Shown: positions 56,732 to 64,000 of the stretch, piece by piece | How the letters are laid out: each line of letters begins with the position of its first letter | How positions within the stretch are numbered: the stretch's first letter is position 1 | NCBI GenBank assembly: GCA_023375675.1 | Contig: JALQBC010000009.1 | Coordinates: 124,001-188,000 of the forward strand | Length of the DNA stretch: 64,000 bases | DNA from: Cytospora piceicola | Lineage: Eukaryota > Ascomycota > Sordariomycetes > Diaporthales > Cytosporaceae | Direction of reading: 5' to 3' | Translations under genes and position numbers: made by a program | Notes under the pieces: model-generated | What the model saw: only the letters and a program-made list of their open reading frames with translations | Told to the model about the DNA's origin: nothing | The model's database searches: none

Positions 56732-57435
56732 GGTCAGTCAAAATGCAACGTGTCGAAGGACAAGATCTGGGAAGAGATGGGTACCGAGTCGTCACTTTTT
56801 GACAAGTGAGACCGGCCGCGAAAGTCGTGTGTTTGAGATGGCTTTGGTGGACAGAATGGAAGGGGTGGGGGGAGGGCAGGTTGATATGAGATACCACTTG
56901 GGAACCCAAGCCGGTAGGAAAGAGAGACCTAAGGGCATAACGACGCCTCAAGTTCTTGTTCCTGAAGGCTTCAGTCCTGAGGAGTCAAGCGTTTGCCTCG
57001 GGAGTGCCGGTTTCCCAAACAACCTTGGAAATAAAGAAGGGGCCCGAGCAGCTAGTTCTGGAAAGTCACGGCCTGTAGAAGCCTGTGTGGTTTTGCATCG
57101 AGGAAGGTGGATGGAAATAACTGTTGTGGCTTTCGATGGCGACAAAAAGAAAGGAAGGAAGAGACGGTCGACTTACTGTGCCGGCTAAACAGCAGTAGGT
57201 GGAACGATCATATATGAGCCGTCATGCATTCTGGGTCAACCTTGCTGCATCGCGCAAACGGCAGTGATGGTGACGGTCCTCAAAGTATCCAGGCTGAGAG
57301 AGCTCTAGATCGGTTGCTCGTCGGCTGCTGTGGTCGGGCACCTGGGGCAGCTATCACTGGCAAACTAGCAGGTTGACAGCAGTGGCGCGAGACGAAGCTG
57401 CTGTTTAGGGTGCAGCCTAGGCGCCTAGTACAGTC

Positions 57436-57500
57436 TGGTATCAGGTAGGTATGTATGTATGTACGTATGTACCTAGGTATGTACTTAAGTTAGGTATGTA
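57436..57500. repeat. CTAGGTATGTA-rich island
   Basis: Repeated AGGTATGTATGTA and CCTAGGTATGTA words, related to the islands at 18992-19112 and 58009-58135. Confidence 0.8.
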
Positions 57501-58008
57501 TAATATGTATGTTTGTCTGTGTGTAGATTGCTCGGGGCAGGCTGTCAGTCTGGTGCTGCTCCCTGAATTTGATCAAAGTTGATCAAAGAGTGTGGTTCCC
57601 AGGTTCCCAGGTTTCCAGGTTTCCAGGTGATATGTGAGAAGAGGGCCTAGATAATTAGTCTGCGGGCTCTTCTCTGTTCTCAGGGGGCGAAGAAGCTGGA
57701 AGAGGGGGATGGCAATCTTTGTTGGTATGTACGAGACGAGATGCAGTTGAATTGAGCCTGCACCCTCTATTCTATTCTGCTCTACTCCAAAGTGGTTGCG
57801 TCTGCTGATCCCTGCCACGAGCCCCGAGCCGTGCAAGCTGTTTGACGTTGGTTGGTCGTGCTACCAACCTTGCTATCCGCTCCGTGCTAATCCATCTTGG
57901 TCTAGACCTAAGTCACAGTGCAGACAGACGGTACACGACACCAACCACACAGTACACATGGGCATCTCATGTAAGTAACCAAATGTGGAAGGGGCTTTTG
58001 GAAGCCCT

Positions 58009-58135
58009 ATCTACTTAAGTACCTAACAGTAGGTAGTCTGGTAGTTACTACCTACCTAGGTAGGTAGATACGTAGTTAGGCTAGGTATCTTAGGTAGTTA
58101 CTTACTTAAGTACTCAAGTAAATACCTAGGTAATC
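58009..58135. repeat. CTAGGTAGGTA/ACTTAAGTA-rich island
   Basis: Palindromic words ACCTAGGT and ACTTAAGT recur with CTACCTACC and TAGGTAGG. The island ends about 50 bp before the rad4 stop codon on the 3' side of that gene. Confidence 0.8.
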
Positions 58136-58187
58136 ATACATGTGGACACGGGCAGCCAGCAGCTAACAAGGGTATCATCATCCTACA

Positions 58188-60957
58188 TCATTCCTCATAC
58201 TCATCATCAGATCCCATCTCCTCATCTTCGTCTTCCCCATCAACCTCCTCCTCTTCATCTGAAGGAGGCACTACCGTTCTCCTTGTTCGGCGCCGAGGAG
58301 CCTGGTATCGGGGCCCACTGGACTTGTGGTCTACAGTTTCATCAGATCCTGCATTTGGCGAGGCCACTCCGGCCGGCCCTCCACCACTGCCATCCTCCAC
58401 CATCAGGCCGTTCCCCTCCTCTACGCCCTCTTCCTCATCGTCAATAGCCGGGAAGAAGCTGGACTTGTGCATGGCACCACGATCTTCCTCCTCGTCCTCT
58501 TCGAAGCCTTCTGGCAAGAACCCGCCTCCCATGTCCTCATCCGTAGCCGCAGTAGCCGCAGCAGGCTCGCCCGCCGGCACATCCCGCTTGGCGTCTCGAC
58601 TGTGACCGAAAACCTGGAATGAGTCCTTGACTTCACCGTACTCCCGCCGGACCCTCTCTACAATGCGCATGCCCATGAGCAGTTTTCTCCACGTCCCATG
58701 TATAAGCTTCCGGCGCTTCTCGTCCTCTTTCCGTGCCTTCTCGGCTTCCTCCTTAGCAACCTCCTCCATGACTTTGTCGAAGAACTCCTCCGCAATGACA
58801 ACCCCCTGAATTACAGGAACAGCCATGCGGTGCCCAAACTCGAAGTCAACAACTGCTTCAGCGAAATCAATCTCAAGCCGTCGGCAGACACGTATAGCCG
58901 CTCTGTATGGTACGTGCGCCGCTCCTTCTGGGAGCATGTGCTCAACGAAGAGGTCAATGTTGCCGTACTGATTCTTGGGGATAATGCCGTTTTTGATGGG
59001 CGGGGGGATAATCCAGTCGGTCTGGTCGTAGCTGTAGAGTCCTTGCAGAACCTTGTGGCCACTTGCTGCTTCCGCCTCGGCGAGCTCTCTCCTCCGGTTT
59101 GTCGTTGCGGCCCTATAAGGAGCAAATTTGAGAGGCCCAACACCTGGCTTCGGCGCTCGGCCTTGCTTGTGCCACGTCTCTTCGCTCTTGACTTGCACAA
59201 TATCTTTGCGGAGGTATACGGGCTCTTCTTCACCATCGCCCTTCTTGCCTTTGTTCTTGAAATACTTGACAGGCTTGGCAGTGGGTAGAAGGGCTTCCTC
59301 ACGCTTCAGGTGACGTGCTAATGCAAACTCTTTGGATTGCTTGTAATACTGCAAAGTCTCATCGCCTTCCTTCACTTCCTTCTTCTCTGGCTTTGCAGCC
59401 TTTAAATCCGTCGAGTCTTCTTCGTAGTCAAATTCTGTCAGAGGGTGGTTCTCTCCGCCTCTGGCATAGCCACGCATCACCGACCTGAACCAGTCGAAGT
59501 GGTCGTAGCGTTTGATTTTCCCATTCTTGTTGTGGACTGGTATTCTTTCAAGTGGTATTCGTGTGCCTTTCGTTCTGCCAGGGACTATCTGCCCCTTGAG
59601 ATATCGGACAGTGACGTCTTTGGCAGTGCCATCCTGCGAGAAGCCAACAATATACGCGAGCACTTGCTTCGCCTTGTCGGCCTTGGCCCCCCTGGATCCG
59701 AGAGACTCGATGAGATCTCGACTGGTCCCAACAACATTTTTCACAATTGCGTCTACAGAGACGTACTTATGTGTAGCCGGCGACAATACCTCTGACCAGT
59801 AGTGAGGAAACTCCAGGTCTCGGTCGAACTTGATAACTGTGGAGTTCTTATCTGGCACAAGTGGTGGAATCTCGACCAGCGACTCGTCTTCACTGTCCTC
59901 TTCGGTCAATTCAAGATCATCGTCCCCTAATTCATCAGATTCATCTTCGAGTTTCTCCCGTCCTTTCAGTCTTGCTGATTGGCCTGGCTGACGCGGCTGC
60001 CCTTTGTTTGCCGAGGTCGAAAGCCTCTTCTGCGAAGCCTTCGACTGCTTTCCAGAAGTTTGATTGACCGAACGGCCGTTCACTATTTCAGAGCCGCCAT
60101 CTGCTGACTCTTGTTTCTCTTTTTCGGACTTATCATTGACTTTGTCTGCGTCGGCTTCCTCCAGCTTGTTGAATCCGAAACCAACTGGTTGCAGGTTGGC
60201 AACCATCCGTGCTTCCAGTCCAAGTGCTCTCAAAAGAACCGTGAACAGTTGCGCACCGACATCACGACTTCCAGAACACTCCTGGGCACGCAGACGAAAC
60301 CACTGTAGCGTCGAGATGCGCTCACCATACCGATTGGGATTGACACCTCCCTCAGCATACCCCTTGATCAGGTTCGCGCACCGCCGTGTCTGCATGTAGC
60401 CCATCTTCCGAAGACCAGGAGCCGTAGTGTGGAATCTCTTGCGCCACCATGCCGACAGGGCCCTCAGCAGCCGGAACAAAGGATCCCCGTGGCTCAGATT
60501 GACTCCTCCCTTTTCCAGTCTCTCCGCGGCATCGCCCCAATCTCTTGCCGGTTTTGTATCAGCTTTCCCGTTCTTTCCCTTGGCCCTGCTGGCAGTGCCT
60601 GCCTTTGTGGTCTTCTTCGGTGTCACTTCTTTTGACTCCAAGCCAGAGTTTCGTCGGAATCGCTCAACCTCTTCGAACATGCCGGGGGGGAGGTGTGATA
60701 GCATGATTCCTTGGACCACAGGGTCGCAGAGCCATGAGTTTCGAATAGCGTTATGCCACATCAGAAACTGAACGTGCATGCAGTGGGTAGCAACACGAGC
60801 CAGGCGCTCCTTCTTCGATGGCCCTTTCTTCCCACCGAGGTCATAGGAGAAGGTTGGCATATGCGTCAGCGTCAGCTCCAAAGCACCATCGTTTGCGCCT
60901 TGAGCCTGCTGGGGAGCCAGAGTTGGATGGAGAACATCCTCAAACTCAAGATCTCCA

Positions 60958-60988
<31 letters not shown>

Positions 60989-61298
60989 GGGCGGCGGCGG
61001 GACTGTCTTCGATCTTCTGCCGCTTTGCAACAGGAACATCCTCGAATTCGACGTCGGAATCGGAAAGTGATGTCAGGGAACTGTCGTCATCACTAAGTTC
61101 GGCCAGTCTCTGACGCTCCTTGCCTTTCGCCAGCGGTGATATGGTAGCATCGAGAGCGTCAAACAGAGTGGCTTTCCGCGGCGGTGCGTTGACCTTGGCC
61201 GCGGCCGTGACCGATGCTTTGCCCTTCTTTTTCGGGGGCTCCTCGCGTTTCTCGGGCGTATCACCCCGCAGTCTCTTGCGAGGAACATGTGGCGGCAT
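58188..61298 (-). CDS. rad4: Rad4/XPC-family DNA damage recognition protein
   Basis: Damage sensor of nucleotide excision repair, binding distorted DNA with Rad23 (family knowledge). One uninterrupted frame of 1,036 residues starts MPPHVPRKRLRGDTPEK, a basic N-terminus like a nuclear localisation signal. An acidic stretch follows, with a run of ten Asp at residues 105-114. The inactive transglutaminase-like domain spans about 155-380 and resumes at about 490-620 around HYWSEVLSPATHKYVSVDAI. The three beta-hairpin domains follow: BHD1 (FALARHLKREEALLP, VYLRKDIVQVKSEETWHKQGR), BHD2, and BHD3 (PKNQYGNIDLFVEHMLPEGA, VDFEFGHRMAVPVIQGVVI). The Lys/Ser-rich insert at about 385-480 inside the transglutaminase fold is usual for the family. 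The C-terminal 180 residues are acidic with basic patches. It diverges from the cuz1-like gene across 664 bp. Confidence 0.95.
60957..60988 (-). repeat. coding (GAC)n tract, poly-aspartate in Rad4
   Basis: About ten GAC codons in a row, giving the run of Asp at residues 105-114 of Rad4. A trinucleotide tract of this length is prone to change length without breaking the frame. Confidence 0.95.
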
Positions 61299-61962
61299 CT
61301 TGTCAAATACGGCAAACCGTTACTATCAGAAACATGTCGGACATGAGGTTACAATTTCTTTCATGACAGTACTAGGCACCGTTGAGGCCATGAGTTGCGC
61401 CTGTCGATCAGTTGTTGTGCACGTCATAGACTATCGCCGCATGTGGCGCGCAGACTTGTATAAACACATTGGCGCGTGTAAGTTTAACTGGTCCGGGTTA
61501 GGGTCATTAAAGGCAAACCGCCGGGAACTACAAAGTAGGTAGGTAGTTGGCAACATCACTAAGATGTTCTATTTCAGGGCAAAAGTATACTTGATATCTG
61601 AGTTGTAGACAAAGGAATAGTAGGTACCTCTCTTTGTGTTATGAGAGTGAAGACCACCAATTCTTTATGGGTGTTAGTGACTAGTGACAGACCAGGGAGT
61701 ACCCGTGGGCCGCTGAATGACCCGCAGCTTCTAGGCTATTCCAGGGGCCGATCAGGGGACCATTGCGTTGGTCAGCAGCCTCATCGCGACAACTCCCAAC
61801 TCCCAACTTGCTTACCATCTATCATTAGACTCGGCCTCCTCGCCTTGACCTCCAGCAGCGCCACCTGTATTGGTCATCCCACATCTTGCGTGGCCGCTTC
61901 TGCCTCCCGCTGCTCTATAAGAGACCCCAAACCTCCCACCGCGCATCCCCCTGACCGTCAAA
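61299..61962. promoter_or_regulatory. divergent promoter region of rad4 and the AN1 zinc-finger gene
   Basis: 664 bp between two outward-facing start codons. No other gene is seen. A TATA-like element at 61916-61920 is oriented for the plus-strand gene. Confidence 0.6.
61916..61920 (+). promoter_or_regulatory. TATA-like element before the AN1 zinc-finger gene
   Basis: CTCTATAAGAG places TATAA 43 bp before the ATG at 61963. If used, it would give a very short 5' leader or favour the second in-frame ATG at 62014. Confidence 0.35.
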
Positions 61963-62901
61963 ATGGCAGACCGAATCCCCCCCTCCGAGGGCCAAGACAC
62001 ATCCTACGTCAAGATGGCCACCGATACCGACCGACCAGGCTACATCGACGCCAGCCTCATCGGCAAGCACTGCGAGTCCGAATACTGCAACCAGCTCGAC
62101 TTCCTCCCCTTCTACTGCCAGTCCTGCGAGAAGACCTTCTGCCTCGACCACCGCAGCGAGACCGCCCACAAGTGCGCCAGGGCCGGCGCCTGGGCCCAGC
62201 GCAGGCGGCTGGCGGAGCTCGCGCGGCCGAGCGCCGGCGAGGGCAAGCAGCTGCGCGACCACGTGTCGGAGAAGCCCTGCGCGGGCGAGGGCTGCAAGAC
62301 CACCGTCGGGACCAGCCTGGTGCCCGGGGTGCACTGCCAGGGGTGCAACCGCGACTACTGCCTCAAGCACCGGCTGAGGGAGGAGCACGGCTGCGACAGG
62401 CTCGCCCCGCTGGGCGCGCGGCCCGCGGCGGACAGGGCGCGCTCGGCGCTGGACAAGCTGAGGCTGTGGGGCGCGGCGAAGAAGGAGGCGGCGGGGCGGG
62501 CACTGCCCAAGGCGAAGCCGACGTCCGCGTCGCAGCGGATCGTCGCCGTGAACAACCTCAAGAAGACGGCCAAGGGCGACGAGAAGCTGGCGCCGGAGAA
62601 ACGTGTGTACGTTTCCGTGGAGGCCGAGGCCGCGACGACAACTGCCAAGATCTCCAAGGGGCAGTTCTTCTACTCCAAGGATTGGGTGATAGGCCGAGTG
62701 TTGGATGCTGCGGCAAGGAGTCTACAGGTTGAGAACATCAACAACCAGTCCAGTAACGAGCAGGATAAGCTACGGGTTTTTCACGTGGAGGGCGGCCGGG
62801 TACTGGAATACAACGAGAAGGTCGGATCTGCGCTCGTCTCGGGCAACACTATCGTGTTGCTCAGGGGTGTTGGGCCACCACCTGATCTGATCGACCTCTG
62901 A
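61963..62901 (+). CDS. cuz1: AN1-type zinc finger protein, Cuz1/ZFAND1-like
   Basis: Cuz1/ZFAND1 proteins link Cdc48/p97 and the proteasome, notably under arsenite stress (established for yeast and human members). Single exon, 312 residues. Two AN1 zinc fingers in tandem: residues about 36-70 (CESEYCNQLDFLPFYC, CEKTFCLDHRSETAHKC) and about 105-145 (CAGEGCKTTVGTSLVPGVHC, CNRDYCLKHRLREEHGC), each with the Cys/His ligand pattern. A Lys/Ala-rich linker leads to a ubiquitin-like domain at about 215-312 (VYVSVEAEA, GQFFYSKDWVIGRVLDAAARS, GSALVSGNTIVLLRG). This is the Cuz1 domain order. The start at 61963 (MADRIPPSEG) is the first in frame. MATDTDRPGYIDASLIGKHC at 62014 is an alternative. The third codon position is strongly G/C. 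Confidence 0.88.
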   Translation: MADRIPPSEGQDTSYVKMATDTDRPGYIDASLIGKHCESEYCNQLDFLPFYCQSCEKTFCLDHRSETAHKCARAGAWAQRRRLAELARPSAGEGKQLRDHVSEKPCAGEGCKTTVGTSLVPGVHCQGCNRDYCLKHRLREEHGCDRLAPLGARPAADRARSALDKLRLWGAAKKEAAGRALPKAKPTSASQRIVAVNNLKKTAKGDEKLAPEKRVYVSVEAEAATTTAKISKGQFFYSKDWVIGRVLDAAARSLQVENINNQSSNEQDKLRVFHVEGGRVLEYNEKVGSALVSGNTIVLLRGVGPPPDLIDL

Positions 62902-63188
62902 GGTGGCTGCGTTATTGAGGCAGGGAAAGTTGCATAGCGTCGGCGTTGATTATTTGGGGCGGGAACGGAAGAAATCGAGGCATCTTCGTAGGCATCATCC
63001 CGAAGCATCGATTACAGGATACTTCGGACATTTCTTGATCGTACCAAAATACATGATTTAGCATTAACCACCCACCCTCACTGGGCCCACATAAACATAT
63101 ATACTGGAGTGGCGTAGAGGTGTGGTGCATTGCACTGTATAAGTCCTTGTGAAGGAGTGGCGTATTTGTCCCATCGAAGTCTATCAAC

Positions 63189-64000
63189 TCATAGCTCCTT
63201 CTCCTTGGGTGGTCTGTTGATCAATGCCTTTTCCCTGCCTGTCGTTGGTGCCTCTCCGACATACTTTTGGCCACCGAGGGTCTCGAAGCCCTTGTGGAAG
63301 GCCCACTCGACTGCATTCTCTACCGGCTCGTCGAAAAGCGTTGGCAGGAAGGGCACGACGATCAAACCAAGGCCGATAGGCCCCCAAGTTCTGATTGTCT
63401 TGTTCTTGGCGTCCTTCAGCGCCCTCCCAGAGTATCTTACGACACTGTGAATCGTAAAGGCGGGAAGACCCATGGATGCGACACTCTGGAAGATGGCGCG
63501 CTGCGCCATGACTGTCTTCCAGTTCTCCAGTGGGGGCACTGTTCCGGGCGGACTGTCCACCACGGGCTCCACGGTCTGGAGACCTGTGACCTTTGCCTTC
63601 TTTTCCGACAGCGCCAGCTGTGGGTTCAGTGTCGTTTGGTTGCGCCAATATGCCTTGTAGCCCTCGTAGCCCACGTCACCGGCAATATATGCCCAACTAA
63701 TGCCATAGGCACCGCGAACGAGCCAGGGATGCGCCACGGGCCTGAACGATTCTCCTATGTCGCTAGTATAGGCCACATAGCGATGCGCTGACATCATTAT
63801 CGTCCTCGCTCGGGAAGCGTAGGCGGCGTAGCGTAGGTTGGATTCGGTTGAATCGGGGGCACTGTCGGTTGCATCGTGCACAGTCAGCCTTCGGCCTCAA
63901 CGAATATCCCAGGGGCGCAAAATGAGGACAACCCAAGGGAAGGTGGGACATACTACCCGTCCACGAGCTCATCAAAGTAATTCTCTTCCTTTTCTGACCT
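63189..64000 (-). CDS. MTP18-like mitochondrial inner-membrane protein, 5' end outside the window
   Basis: Relative of MTP18/MTFP1, an inner-membrane protein that influences mitochondrial fission and inner-membrane permeability (family knowledge). The main exon is 63861-63189 and ends in RPPKEKEL. It contains ESNLRYAAYASRARTIMMS, HRYVAYTSDIGESFRPVAHP, LVRGAYGISWAYIAGDVGYE and GPIGLGLIVVPFLPTLFDEP, the typical MTP18 blocks with short hydrophobic segments. No suitable ATG precedes the conserved start in this frame. An intron at 63953-63862 (GTATGTCC donor, CTGACTG branch, CGACAG acceptor) joins it in frame to an upstream exon, 64000-63954, that ends EENYFDELVDG plus two bases of a Tyr codon. 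The gene therefore continues beyond the right edge. Convergent with the AN1 zinc-finger gene, 287 bp between stops. Confidence 0.85.

Larger units (their letters stand above)
56732..58187. other. gap between the RBR gene and rad4
   Basis: About 1.45 kb that must contain the RBR promoter and the rad4 3' end. No gene was recognised. Two CTAGGTA-rich islands lie here (57436-57500 and 58009-58135). Confidence 0.55.

Noticed and set aside
1..64000. CRISPR arrays, telomeric repeats, intact transposons or viral genes
   Set aside because: No regularly spaced direct repeats, TTAGGG arrays, transposase or reverse-transcriptase blocks were found on either strand.

Overview
The window looks like nuclear DNA of a filamentous ascomycete (Pezizomycotina, probably a Sordariomycete). 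This rests on short spliceosomal introns (about 54-110 nt) with GTAAGT/GTATGT donors and CTGAC/CTAAC-type branch sites, on gene content (Ndt80-type regulator, Glo3, Tim21, Rad4, fused HPPK-DHPS, Bud3-like RhoGEF), and on large intergenic spaces full of microsatellites and long C/G runs. No virus, CRISPR array, canonical tRNA, rRNA or intact transposon was seen. The species was not identified.

Layout. 1-7.5 kb: no recognisable gene. 7.5-18.4 kb: a compact cluster made of a Glo3-type ArfGAP (-), Tim21 (+), a nitronate monooxygenase-family flavoprotein (-), a fused folate-synthesis protein (HPPK-DHPS, +), a tRNA-like Pol III unit (-) and a conserved-looking leucine-rich protein (-). 18.4-32.2 kb: about 13.8 kb without a convincing gene, leading into an Ndt80/PhoG-family transcription factor of the VIB-1/XprG type (+). 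34.7-44.4 kb: another gene-poor, microsatellite-rich stretch. 44.4-64 kb: dense again, with an MscL-type mechanosensitive channel (+), a very large RhoGEF (-, Bud3 candidate), Dcc1 (+), an RBR ubiquitin ligase (-), Rad4/XPC (-), a Cuz1/ZFAND1-type AN1 zinc-finger protein (+) and an MTP18-like mitochondrial protein (-, running off the right edge).

Genes are often arranged in divergent pairs with a shared upstream region (glo3/tim21, NMO/fol1, RhoGEF/dcc1, rad4/cuz1) and in convergent pairs (tim21/NMO, mscL/RhoGEF, dcc1/RBR, cuz1/mtp18). Most are housekeeping genes: vesicle traffic, mitochondrial import and shape, folate synthesis, septation/Rho signalling, cohesion and DNA repair, ubiquitin. 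They do not form a biosynthetic cluster. Exon models were built by hand and keep the reading frame across every junction given.

The most interesting items are the eukaryotic MscL homologue with an added Cys4 zinc-ribbon-like tail, a tRNA-like Pol III unit ending in a strong hairpin plus T-run, a frame-preserving 54-nt intron hidden in the RhoGEF, a hypervariable-looking serine repeat inside the DHPS catalytic domain, and the very long upstream region of the Ndt80-type regulator.
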